Source: Deltaproteobacteria bacterium (GTDB taxonomy: Bacteria > Desulfobacterota > SM23-61). Taken from it: a DNA stretch of 13,197 nucleotides. The notes below the pieces were generated by a model, which made no database searches, was not told where the DNA came from, and saw nothing but the letters and a program-made list of their open reading frames with translations. This document shows positions 6,249-12,598 of this stretch, piece by piece. Each line of letters opens with the position of its first letter. Within the stretch, counting starts at the first letter, position 1. A program made the position numbers and the translations under genes. Where the stretch lies: the NCBI GenBank assembly GCA_026388915.1, contig JAPLIW010000383.1, forward strand, positions 1 through 13,197, in the 5' to 3' direction.

Positions 6249-7442
6249 ATGAAAAAGGAAAAGAGGTGCACGACCGTGCTCGATTTCAACAAGGTCCCGG
6301 TCATTGATAACCACAGCCATCCCTTTGACCTCGAGAAGGTAACCCTGGATGCCGATTCCCTGGCCAAGGTTTTTTTCCACGGAATTGGGGATATCCCCAC
6401 AGAGGGGGTCAAAAAGGCGAAACTCTGGGGAACTACGGATGAACTCCGGTATCACCTGCGTCATATGGGAGTCGTCCAAACAATGGTTTGCCTACTATCC
6501 AAGCTATTAGGCTGTCCAGCTGAGTTGGAGGCTGTGGCTACCGAACGCAATCGGAGAACTTCGGAGAACTTCCCGGCCTATACGAGATTACTCTATGAAG
6601 ACGCTGGGATTGTCGGGTCGGTTTTGGACACCGGCCTGCCCAGGAATGATCCCCTCATCGATTTAATCCCCGGAAAGGTGATGAGGCTCTTCCAGATGGA
6701 CCCGCTCCTCGATAAGCTGATCGAGAAAACGGATTCCTACAAAGAATTGTTGCGTGAGTATCAGACCAAGCTGGATTTGGCGGTAAAAAAGGAAGGGTTC
6801 GTGGGGATAAAATGCCATCTGGCCGAACAGGTTGGTTTCGGAGTGGAGTCGGTCTCGGATGCGGAGGCGGAAGCGAACTTTCCGGCTGCCAAAGTCAAGG
6901 ATTCTGATGCCTTCAAGAAGCTATATGTAGCGATCTTCACCCGCACGCTTCTCCAGTGTCAGGAGTTGAGAATCCCCTTGCACCTCCATACCGGGTGCAC
7001 GGGGGGACTCTGGAACGGACCCATCTCTAACGCCGACCCCTTTCTGCTGGTTCCCCTCATAAGGCAGCCAAAGTTCCTTCAAACGAAGATCGTCTTCCTC
7101 CATGCCGCTTATCCATGGCTGCAGCATGCGGCGGAGCTGGCCCATTCTCTTCCCCATGTATGGGTGGACATGAGCTGGACCACTCCCTGGGTTTCCCTCC
7201 GTCTGGTGGAGTGCTACAAGGAGGTGATCGGCATTGCCCCTCTCTCCAAGCTGATGCTCGGCAGCGGCGGCCACGACACCCCGGAAATCCCCTGGCTGGC
7301 CGTCAAGACCGCCAAAATCGCTCTGGCAGAGGCGCTGGGGGATGTCGTCAGGCTGGGTCTGCTTACTTACCAGCAGGCAGAAAAGACGGCCCGAATGATC
7401 CTGCACGACAACGCCGCACGGATGTACAGCAGTCATTCATAG
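6249..7442 (+). CDS. Metal-dependent amidohydrolase (Amidohydro_2, FluG N-domain-like)
   Basis: Predicted cytoplasmic TIM-barrel hydrolase of about 397 aa. The metal-site pattern of the amidohydrolase superfamily is present: HxH after the first strand (H22-S-H24 in VIDNHSHPF), H245-L-H247 in PLHLHTGCTGG, H285 in VFLHAAYPW, and D343 in GSGGHDTPE. The end of the protein (PEIPWLAVKTAKIALAEALG ... ILHDNAARMY) resembles the FluG/glutamine-synthetase-associated amidohydrolases, but no glutamine synthetase domain follows, so this is a stand-alone form. The substrate is unknown; hydrolysis or decarboxylation of an amide or carboxylate are family options. The ATG at 6249 is chosen. A GTG at 6276, preceded by AAAAGAGG, is an alternative, while a TTG at 6225 is less likely. 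The gene is divergent from the Nudix gene and its 3' end overlaps the convergent yraN by 10 bp. Confidence 0.8.
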   Translation: MKKEKRCTTVLDFNKVPVIDNHSHPFDLEKVTLDADSLAKVFFHGIGDIPTEGVKKAKLWGTTDELRYHLRHMGVVQTMVCLLSKLLGCPAELEAVATERNRRTSENFPAYTRLLYEDAGIVGSVLDTGLPRNDPLIDLIPGKVMRLFQMDPLLDKLIEKTDSYKELLREYQTKLDLAVKKEGFVGIKCHLAEQVGFGVESVSDAEAEANFPAAKVKDSDAFKKLYVAIFTRTLLQCQELRIPLHLHTGCTGGLWNGPISNADPFLLVPLIRQPKFLQTKIVFLHAAYPWLQHAAELAHSLPHVWVDMSWTTPWVSLRLVECYKEVIGIAPLSKLMLGSGGHDTPEIPWLAVKTAKIALAEALGDVVRLGLLTYQQAEKTARMILHDNAARMYSSHS

Positions 7443-7804
7443 CACAGATCAAAGGCGTTCTGAATCACTTCAATACGCGGAGCGGGAGGGAGGAGTTCTA
7501 CGGCCACTACGTCAAAACGGGCGGGTATGTTGAAAAGCTTCTTCTGGCTCAAATAGACCAGAGCCACTTTGGAGAGCTGGCGCTGTTTCCGTTCATGGAC
7601 CGCTGCCGCCGGGCCTCCGAAGTCCTTCGTGGCCCGGGTTTTTACTTCGATGAAAACCAGCGTGCTCTTATCTCGGGCGATGATGTCGATCTCCCCCAGG
7701 CGACATTTGAAATTCCGTTCCAGGATCTTGTATTTCAGCGCCTTGAGCTGGGTGATGGCCAACTCCTCGCCTTTTTTTCCGAGGGAGAGTCGATCCTGGG
7801 TCAT
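7433..7804 (-). CDS. yraN: YraN family protein (UPF0102, endonuclease-like fold)
   Basis: A 123-aa protein with the full UPF0102 pattern: LGKKGEELAITQLKALKYKI at the start, the conserved LGEIDIIARD, then LVFIEVKTRATKDFGGP, which carries the E-x-K element of restriction-endonuclease-like folds. A basic region (ERKQRQLSKVALVYL) and RFDVVAVEL near the end complete it. Its role is poorly defined, with nucleic-acid processing suggested by the fold. The start is ATG 7804, overlapping the rnhB stop as ATGA; the frame remains open upstream inside rnhB but that part is a shadow. rnhB-yraN is a very common gene pair. Its last 10 bp overlap the end of the amidohydrolase gene on the opposite strand. Confidence 0.9.
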   Translation of the reverse strand: MTQDRLSLGKKGEELAITQLKALKYKILERNFKCRLGEIDIIARDKSTLVFIEVKTRATKDFGGPAAAVHERKQRQLSKVALVYLSQKKLFNIPARFDVVAVELLPPAPRIEVIQNAFDLCYE

Positions 7805-8409
7805 AGGAGAGAGCGCTGGTAGATGGTCCGGAAAGATTGACGGTGAAGGGGGCAGCACCCGTGCTCCCGGATGGCCTGGAGGTGCTCCCGGGTTCCGTAT
7901 CCTTTGTGCCTGGCGAAATTGTACTGGGGATATCTCTCGTGGTAATCCACCATCAGGCGGTCCCGGGTGACTTTGGCCACGATGGAAGCGGCGGCAATGG
8001 ATAGGCATCTTCCGTCGCCCTTGATAATGGCCTGCTGATTAAGCGGGAGTCTGAGGGTATACAGTCCGTCGATCAGGAGACAATCCGGAGATAGGGAAAG
8101 GTCTTGCAGCGCCAGTTCCATGGCTTTCAGGGAGGCCTGGAGGATGTTCAGGCGATCAATCTCCTCGGCCTCCACGATTCCAACTCCAATGCCCAGGGCT
8201 CTTTTTCGGATGAGGGAAAGAGCCTTCTCCCTTTGTTCGGCCTTGAGGGTCTTGGAATCCGCGACCCCCTGTATGCTGCGGGTTCTCGGAAGAACGACGG
8301 CGGCGGCCACCACCGGCCCGGCCAATGGGCCCCTGCCGGCCTCATCCAGCCCGGCGATGACCTGAAAGCCCTGCCTGCGGGCTTTCTCCTCGAAGGGTTC
8401 CCATGCCAT
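7801..8409 (-). CDS. rnhB: Ribonuclease HII
   Basis: Cytoplasmic endonuclease that removes ribonucleotides misincorporated in DNA and degrades RNA in RNA-DNA hybrids. The 202-aa length is typical. The active site is recognisable: GLDEAGRGPLAGPVVAAAV (D22, E23), D114 in LLIDG, and D132 in KGDGRCLSIAAASIVAK, followed by TRDRLM and the C-terminal YPQYNFARHKGYGT motif. It is next to last in the translation operon, with yraN overlapping its stop. The ATG at 8409 has no clear Shine-Dalgarno. The sequence upstream is occupied by a palindromic repeat whose end lies about 15 bp away, so the native leader may have been displaced or its translation affected. Confidence 0.95.
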   Translation of the reverse strand: MAWEPFEEKARRQGFQVIAGLDEAGRGPLAGPVVAAAVVLPRTRSIQGVADSKTLKAEQREKALSLIRKRALGIGVGIVEAEEIDRLNILQASLKAMELALQDLSLSPDCLLIDGLYTLRLPLNQQAIIKGDGRCLSIAAASIVAKVTRDRLMVDYHERYPQYNFARHKGYGTREHLQAIREHGCCPLHRQSFRTIYQRSLL

Positions 8410-8424
8410 GGACTCTCAAATCCC

Positions 8425-8546
8425 AAATTCCAAATCACAAATCCCAAACAAATCCCGAATTCCAATTCTCAAAGGCCGAAGCCGTTTTGGCTTGGATTTT
8501 GGGATTGGAGATTTGTTCGTTATTGGGTGCTTGTGATTTGGAATTT
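8425..8546. repeat. Interspersed inverted repeat with AAATTCCAAATCACAA arms between rplS and rnhB
   Basis: The outer arms AAATTCCAAATCACAA (8425-8440) and TTGTGATTTGGAATTT (8531-8546) are perfect reverse complements over 16 bp. The inner sequence continues as an imperfect long stem built from degenerate copies of a C/A-rich unit (ATCCCAAAC, ATCCCGAATTCC, CCAATTCTCAAA). It closes on a small central hairpin, AGCC-gttt-tGGCT. I recall repeats of this AAATCCCAAATTCC kind from deltaproteobacterial and other environmental genomes. It lies within a co-directional operon and would fold in the mRNA just ahead of rnhB. There are no transposase genes, and the copies are too degenerate and lack spacers, so it is not a CRISPR. 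Confidence 0.8.
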
Positions 8547-8556
8547 TTCTTTCCGT

Positions 8557-8904
8557 TTAGTTGGTTCTCTGCTCCCGGATCCGGGCGGCCTTGCCCTTCA
8601 GTCCCCTCAGGTAGTAGAGCTTAGCCCTGCGGACCTTCCCCTTCTGGATCACATCGATGTGGTCAATGGCCGGGGAATGGGTGGGGAAGATTCTTTCCAC
8701 GCCGACGCCGTAGGAGACTTTCCGCACGGTGAAGCTGGCCCGGCTGGCTCCCTGGCGCTTGCGGATCACGATGCCTTCAAAGACCTGGATCCGCTCCTTT
8801 TCCCCTTCTTTGATCTTTACATGAACTTTGACCGTATCTCCAGCCCGAAAATCGGGTATGTCCATGCGCATCTGTTCTTTTTCGAGTTGCTCAATCGCTC
8901 TCAT
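8557..8904 (-). CDS. rplS: 50S ribosomal protein L19
   Basis: A 115-aa protein of normal length for L19, which sits at the 30S-50S interface. It has the full family pattern: a start of AIEQLEKEQ, FRAGDTVKVHVKIKEGEKER, then IQVFEGIVIRKRQGASRASF, TVRKVSYGVGVERIFP, THSPAIDHIDVIQKGKVRRA and KLYYLRGLKGKAARI. The ATG at 8904 is preceded by GGAGG with a 5-nt spacing. A TTG four codons further upstream would contain that ribosome-binding site and is rejected. It follows trmD after a 117-bp gap that holds a short palindrome. trmD-rplS is the usual order. Confidence 0.97.
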   Translation of the reverse strand: MRAIEQLEKEQMRMDIPDFRAGDTVKVHVKIKEGEKERIQVFEGIVIRKRQGASRASFTVRKVSYGVGVERIFPTHSPAIDHIDVIQKGKVRRAKLYYLRGLKGKAARIREQRTN

Positions 8905-8974
8905 GACAACCTCCAAAACCTAAAAGATAGCCTTCCAACTAAAAGTGATGTTTGCAAAGCCCTTCCTCGCCGGC

Positions 8975-9003
8975 GTAGGGACGGGTTTCAAACCCGCCCC
9001 TAC
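8975..9003. repeat. Short palindromic repeat GTAGGG-CGGGTTT / AAACCCG-CCCTAC
   Basis: A 29-bp near-perfect palindrome, GTAGGGACGGGTTT then C then AAACCCGCCCCTAC, with a single mismatch (A opposite C) and a 1-nt centre. From memory, GTAGGGGCGGGTTT-type repeats are common interspersed elements in environmental bacteria. It sits in the 117-bp trmD-rplS gap, about 20 bp after the trmD stop. There is no following T tract on the minus strand, so it is more likely a repeat or stability hairpin than a terminator. Confidence 0.7.
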
Positions 9004-9021
9004 ACGTTGAATCCATGGCTT

Positions 9022-9762
9022 CTATCTGGTGCCTTGCCGGCTTTTCAATTCAGCCAAATACTCGAGATCCTCTTTGCTCAGATCCGCCCTTTCCAGCAGG
9101 TCGGGCCTTCTCCCATACGTCCGCTTCAGCGACTCTCTCCTTCTCCACCGTTTGATCTCCGCGTGGTTCCCGGAAAGAAGGACTTCGGGGACTTCCATTC
9201 CGCGAAAAACCGGCGGCCGGGTGTACTGGGGGTATTCCAGAAGCCCGTCCGAAAAAGATTCTTCTTCCACCGACTGCTCGCTGCCCAGAAACCCGGGAAC
9301 ATATCGGCTGATGACTTCCAGAAAAACCAACGCGGGAATCTCCCCGCCGTTGAGGATGTAATCGCCGATGGAAATCTCCCGGTCCACTACCCCCAGCCGG
9401 ACTCGTTCGTCCAGCCCTTCATAGCGCCCGCAGACCAGAATCCAGTGCTTCTGTTCGCTCAGCTCTTTGGCCAGTCCCTGATGGAAACGCTCCCCCTGGG
9501 GGGTGAGCAGGATCGCGCGGGCTTCCGGGTCTTTGGACTTGATCTCTTCCAGCGCGCGGAAGATGGGCTCGGCTTTCATGACCATGCCCGCTCCACCCCC
9601 GTAGGGGTAATCATCCGTAGTCCGGTGCTTGTCTTCGGTAAAATCCCGCAGATTCCAGACCCGAACCTGAATGAGTTCCCTGTCCAGGGCCTTCTTCAAC
9701 AGGCTCTCCGCCAGGGGGGACCGGAAAATCTCCGGGAAAATCGTCAGAATATCAAAGATCAT
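9022..9762 (-). CDS. trmD: tRNA (guanine-N1)-methyltransferase TrmD
   Basis: Enzyme that methylates G37 next to the anticodon of tRNAs reading CNN/GGN-type codons, using S-adenosylmethionine, and so prevents +1 frameshifting. At 246 aa the length is typical. SPOUT trefoil-knot motifs are clear: ILTIFPEIF at the start, YGGGAGMVMKAEP, ILLTPQGERF, LVCGRYEGLDERV, ISIGDYILNGGEIPALVFLE and YTRPPVFRG. These are followed by the C-terminal tRNA-binding helices (VLLSGNHAEIKRWRRRESLKRT as a block). The start at 9762 overlaps the end of rimM by 11 bp, which implies coupling; rimM-trmD adjacency is strongly conserved. No catalytic residue appears to be missing. Confidence 0.97.
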   Translation of the reverse strand: MIFDILTIFPEIFRSPLAESLLKKALDRELIQVRVWNLRDFTEDKHRTTDDYPYGGGAGMVMKAEPIFRALEEIKSKDPEARAILLTPQGERFHQGLAKELSEQKHWILVCGRYEGLDERVRLGVVDREISIGDYILNGGEIPALVFLEVISRYVPGFLGSEQSVEEESFSDGLLEYPQYTRPPVFRGMEVPEVLLSGNHAEIKRWRRRESLKRTYGRRPDLLERADLSKEDLEYLAELKSRQGTR

Positions 9763-10276
9763 CTTCCGGCAGCAGCCCTTCCAGAGGATGTATGATCATG
9801 ACCTTCTCTTGCAGGTTAACCCGGGCTACCACTTCATCGGTGGCCGGGATGAGAATTTCTTTCCCCTCCTGCCGGACCACGAAAACATCGTTGCTCCCCG
9901 TGGGAAAGATCTCCTCCAGAATGCCTAAATATCTTCCGTCTTCGGTCTTTACCCGCAGTCCCCGGAGCTGGTACCAGTAGAATTCATCCGGGGGCAAAGG
10001 GTCCAGATTTTCCTTGTCTGCGTATACGAAACAGCCGATCAGCTTTTGGGCTTCTTCGATGCTCTTGATCTCGCGAAAGGCGAGAATGGTCAATTCTCTC
10101 CGCGCCCGGGCTGACTCTACCGTCAAGGCCCTTCGATTCCCCTCCGGGTCCTCCAGGTAAACCGTTTTCCCCCGGGATTGAGCCAGAGCTTCCTTTCCCG
10201 GAGAAGAAACCCGAACCTCGCCTTTGATGCCCTGCGTCTTGACTACCCGGCCGACCTGGAGGAGCGGATCTTCCAT
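9752..10276 (-). CDS. rimM: 16S rRNA processing / ribosome maturation factor RimM
   Basis: Assembly factor for the 30S head that interacts with S19. It has 174 aa, the usual size. The N-terminal domain begins QVGRVVKTQGIKGEVRV, with the family pattern GxxxxxxGIKGEV. The PRC-barrel half begins around DEFYWYQLRGLRV and contains GYLG-like spacing (GRYLGILEEIFPTGSNDVFVV) and KEILIPATDEVV. The ATG at 10276 lies 7 bp after the khpA stop and has only a weak Shine-Dalgarno, so translation may be coupled. Its 3' end overlaps trmD by 11 bp. Confidence 0.95.
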   Translation of the reverse strand: MEDPLLQVGRVVKTQGIKGEVRVSSPGKEALAQSRGKTVYLEDPEGNRRALTVESARARRELTILAFREIKSIEEAQKLIGCFVYADKENLDPLPPDEFYWYQLRGLRVKTEDGRYLGILEEIFPTGSNDVFVVRQEGKEILIPATDEVVARVNLQEKVMIIHPLEGLLPEDDL

Positions 10277-10283
10277 GGAAGGT

Positions 10284-10520
10284 TCACTCGAGGATCTCCA
10301 GCACCGCCCGTTTCTTGATCTTGGTCGAGGCTGCGTTCAGGATCGTACGCATGGCCCGAGCCGTCCGACCCTGCTTTCCGATCACCTTACCCAGGTCTCC
10401 TTTGGCAACTTTCAACTCGATGACTGAGGTTTGTTCACCTTCAACCTCCGAGACCTCCACGGCCTCAGGGCTGTCCACCAGGGCTTTGGCAATGTACGAG
10501 ATCAATTCCTTCATGTCCAT
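10284..10520 (-). CDS. khpA: KH-domain RNA-binding protein KhpA (YlqC family)
   Basis: A 78-aa single-KH-domain protein, the normal length for the YlqC/KhpA family, which binds RNA and usually pairs with KhpB. The type II KH RNA-binding loop GxxG is present as GKQG in VIGKQGRTARAMRTIL. The protein begins MDMKELISYIAKALVDSPEAV, as expected for the family. The first ATG (10520) has a G-rich site (AGGGGGG) about 9 nt upstream; an ATG two codons later is possible. It stands between rpsP and rimM, its usual place. The 105 bp between it and rpsP hold only this ribosome-binding site as far as I can see. Confidence 0.93.
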   Translation of the reverse strand: MDMKELISYIAKALVDSPEAVEVSEVEGEQTSVIELKVAKGDLGKVIGKQGRTARAMRTILNAASTKIKKRAVLEILE

Positions 10521-10625
10521 GGAACTTAGCCCCCCTTTCCCTGTGAGTTCGGTCTCTGGCCAGTTCTATCTCCGGCGCGCCCGGTTGAGCGAACAAATCC
10601 CTCAGCCCAGATGGACTTCTCAAGT

Positions 10626-10934
10626 TCAGGCCGGCGAACCCGCTTGGGGTCCGCCCGCCTTGGCAGCAGGGGGTGACTTCTTGGCCGGCTGGATGGAGAT
10701 CCCGCCTTTTTTCAACAGGCTCTTCACCGTGGTGGAAAGATGGGCCCCGCGATTCACCCAGGTCTCCACTTTCTCCCGATTCAGTTTGATCGCCGGGGGG
10801 TCCAGGTTGGGATTATAGGTTCCCAAAACCTCGATGAAGCGCCCGTCCCGGGGAAACCGGGAATCGGCGGCCACCAGCCGGTAGAAGGCTTTTTTCTTGG
10901 CACCCATGCGGGTTAAGCGAAGAATAACGGACAT
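10626..10934 (-). CDS. rpsP: 30S ribosomal protein S16
   Basis: S16 of 102 aa, located in the body of the small subunit and required for its assembly. The family start SVILRLTRMGAKKKAFYRLV is followed by AADSRFPRDGRFIEVLGTYNP, LNREKVETWVNRGAHLS and TVKSLLKKGG. Bacterial S16 is often about 80-90 residues; here a low-complexity Ala/Pro/Lys/Gly tail (PAKKSPPAAKAGGPQAGSPA) adds about 20. The ATG at 10934 has a strong AAGGAAGGAG ribosome-binding site 4 nt upstream. It is downstream of ffh with a 190-bp gap, which may carry its own control signals. Confidence 0.96.
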   Translation of the reverse strand: MSVILRLTRMGAKKKAFYRLVAADSRFPRDGRFIEVLGTYNPNLDPPAIKLNREKVETWVNRGAHLSTTVKSLLKKGGISIQPAKKSPPAAKAGGPQAGSPA

Positions 10935-11020
10935 ACGACTCCTTCCTTTCTCCTTATCGGAATCTGCCTGAAATCAAAAATGGCTTTCTTGATGTTGAAA
11001 AAGAGCCCGAATGCTTTTCC

Positions 11021-11042
11021 GGATTGCCAATCCAGATTATCA
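11021..11042 (-). promoter_or_regulatory. Possible -10-like element and adjoining 13-bp palindrome upstream of rpsP
   Basis: In the 190-bp ffh-rpsP gap (10935-11124), the minus strand reads TGATAAT (11042-11036). Three bases later comes the palindrome GGATTGGCAATCC (11033-11021; 6-bp arms, one central base), placed where a transcription start and operator would fall. No good -35 box is seen at the correct distance (TGATGC), so this is weak. The rest of the gap shows only the rpsP ribosome-binding site and no terminator-like hairpin after ffh. Confidence 0.25.
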
Positions 11043-11124
11043 CCCAAGGTTCCAGCTTGCATCAGGAAAAATGAAAACGGGACGGAAGGGAAACGCATTT
11101 CCCCCCGAAAATCTGTTCCCACCT

Positions 11125-12453
11125 TCAGGAAAAGAGGCCCCGGGGCAGCCCTTTCATCCCGCCTTTCCTGAAGGTCCGGAGCATTTTCTTGGTTTGAAGG
11201 TACTGCTTGAGCAACTGATTCACATCCTGAACGGTCGTGCCGCTTCCCTTGGCGATCCGCAGCCGGCGGCTTCCGTTCAAAATATCCGGATGCCGTCTTT
11301 CCTCCCGGGTCATGGAATTGATGATCGCCTCGACCCTGCCCAGTTCTTTTTCGCTCGCCTGGAAGTCCTTGGGGAGCTTGAGCTTGCCCATCCCCGGAAT
11401 CATGGACAGGATCTGATCGATGGAACCCATCTTTTTGATCTGCTTCAGCTGCTCCCCGAAATCCTCCAGGGTAAAGGAGTCTTTGAGCAGCTTCTTCTGC
11501 AGTTCCTGGGCTTTTTTCTCATCGATGGAGTCTTGAGCCTTCTCGATCAGGGAGAGGACATCTCCCATCCCCAGGATCCGCGAAGCCATCCGGTCGGGAT
11601 GAAAGAGCTCCAGGGCATCGAGCTTCTCCCCCACCCCCATGAATTTTATGGGCTTGCCGGTGACCGCCTTGATGGAAAGGGCGGCCCCTCCGCGGGCATC
11701 CCCGTCCAGCTTGGTAAGGATGACGCCCTGAAGGTCCAGGGTTTCATTGAACTTCTTGGCAACCTGGACGGCGTCCTGCCCGGTCATGGCATCGGCCACC
11801 AGCAGGATCTCCCGGGGAGTGACCTCCCTTTTGATCTGCTCGAGCTCCTTCATCAGGTCTTCATCGATATGCAGCCGACCGGCGGTATCGATGAGGACCA
11901 CGTCCCCGCTCTCTCCATCCGCCCACTGGATCGCCTTGCGGCAGATCGTCACCGGACTCTCTTGGGGGTCGGAAGGGTACACCGGGATGGAAAGCTGTTC
12001 TCCCAGTTTCTTCAACTGCTCAATGGCCGCCGGACGGCGCACATCGGCGGGAACCAGGTAAGGCTTTCGGCCTTTGTCCTTTAAAAATTTCCCCAGCTTG
12101 GCCGCGGTGGTGGTCTTTCCGGACCCCTGCAACCCCACCAGCATGACGGGAATCGGGGGTTTATAGGACAGGTTAAGCCCGGTATTGGACCCTCCCATCA
12201 GGGAAACGAGTTCTTCGTGAACGATTTTAACGACCTGTTGCGCGGGAGTTAGGCTCCCCAAAACTTCCTGCCCCACGGCGCGAACCCGAATCCGGTCGAT
12301 GAAGTCTTTGACGACCTTAAAATTGACGTCCGCTTCCAGAAGAGCCAGGCGGACTTCTTTCAGGGCGTCGGATATGTTTTGTTCCGTGAGTTTCCCGTGC
12401 CCGCGGAGCTTCTTGAAGACCGAATTCAGCTTCTCGGTTAGTGAATCGAACAT
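11125..12453 (-). CDS. ffh: Signal recognition particle protein Ffh (SRP54 GTPase)
   Basis: Cytoplasmic SRP GTPase (442 aa, normal) that binds 4.5S RNA and signal sequences and docks with FtsY. The N domain starts MFDSLTEKLNSVFKKLRGHG and contains ALLEADVNFKVV. The G domain has P-loop GLQGSGKTT (107-115), ADVRRPAAIEQL, DTAGR (189-193), TKLDGDARGG (247-256) and the closing GVGEKLDALELFHPDRMASR. The methionine-rich M domain (about 300-442) includes SMIPGMGKL, INSMTREERRHPDIL and the RNA-binding RRLRIAKGSGTTVQDVNQLL. The ATG at 12453 gives the standard family start; further frame upstream (to 12546) would cover the promoter and is rejected. It is the first gene of the translation operon. Confidence 0.97.
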   Translation of the reverse strand: MFDSLTEKLNSVFKKLRGHGKLTEQNISDALKEVRLALLEADVNFKVVKDFIDRIRVRAVGQEVLGSLTPAQQVVKIVHEELVSLMGGSNTGLNLSYKPPIPVMLVGLQGSGKTTTAAKLGKFLKDKGRKPYLVPADVRRPAAIEQLKKLGEQLSIPVYPSDPQESPVTICRKAIQWADGESGDVVLIDTAGRLHIDEDLMKELEQIKREVTPREILLVADAMTGQDAVQVAKKFNETLDLQGVILTKLDGDARGGAALSIKAVTGKPIKFMGVGEKLDALELFHPDRMASRILGMGDVLSLIEKAQDSIDEKKAQELQKKLLKDSFTLEDFGEQLKQIKKMGSIDQILSMIPGMGKLKLPKDFQASEKELGRVEAIINSMTREERRHPDILNGSRRLRIAKGSGTTVQDVNQLLKQYLQTKKMLRTFRKGGMKGLPRGLFS

Positions 12454-12487
12454 AATTTTTTGATAGGAAAATGGGCTTAAATAATAT

Positions 12488-12516
12488 AGATTAATGGATA
12501 TTTTAGCATGCGTCAA
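12488..12516 (-). promoter_or_regulatory. Candidate promoter of the ffh-rpsP-...-yraN operon
   Basis: On the minus strand TTGACG (12516-12511) is followed after 17 bp by TAATCT (12493-12488), with A/T-rich sequence downstream. The start would fall near 12481, giving a leader of about 28 nt before the ffh ATG. Five of six -35 bases and four of six -10 bases match consensus. No strong Shine-Dalgarno precedes the ATG. Confidence 0.5.
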
Positions 12517-12598
12517 GGCATAAATCGGCTGCTGCTGAGCGGCCATTCATTTTTTCATTCCTTTTGCGCCATTTCCCTGCTAGGATAAATTATAAAAA

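Noticed and set aside
6551..6570. Exact 10-bp tandem duplication TCGGAGAACT x2 in the amidohydrolase gene
   Set aside because: A 10-bp duplication should shift the frame, but the frame is continuous and the protein (ERNRRTSENFPAYTRLL) fits the family on both sides. It is probably a chance repeat.
7805..8008. Upstream extension of yraN
   Set aside because: It overlaps the rnhB C-terminal coding region, and the UPF0102 family start matches ATG 7804 in an ATGA overlap.
8413..8475. CRISPR-like array of ATCCCAAA units
   Set aside because: The units are degenerate and contiguous without spacers, and form one half of a long inverted repeat.
8104..9795. 563-codon open frame on the plus strand
   Set aside because: It runs antisense through rnhB, the palindromic repeat, rplS and trmD. 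It crosses a non-coding repeat without a break and shows no domain, so it is a shadow frame.
12454..12546. Upstream extension of ffh
   Set aside because: Ffh proteins begin at MFDSL-type sequences. The extension would be translated across the likely promoter.
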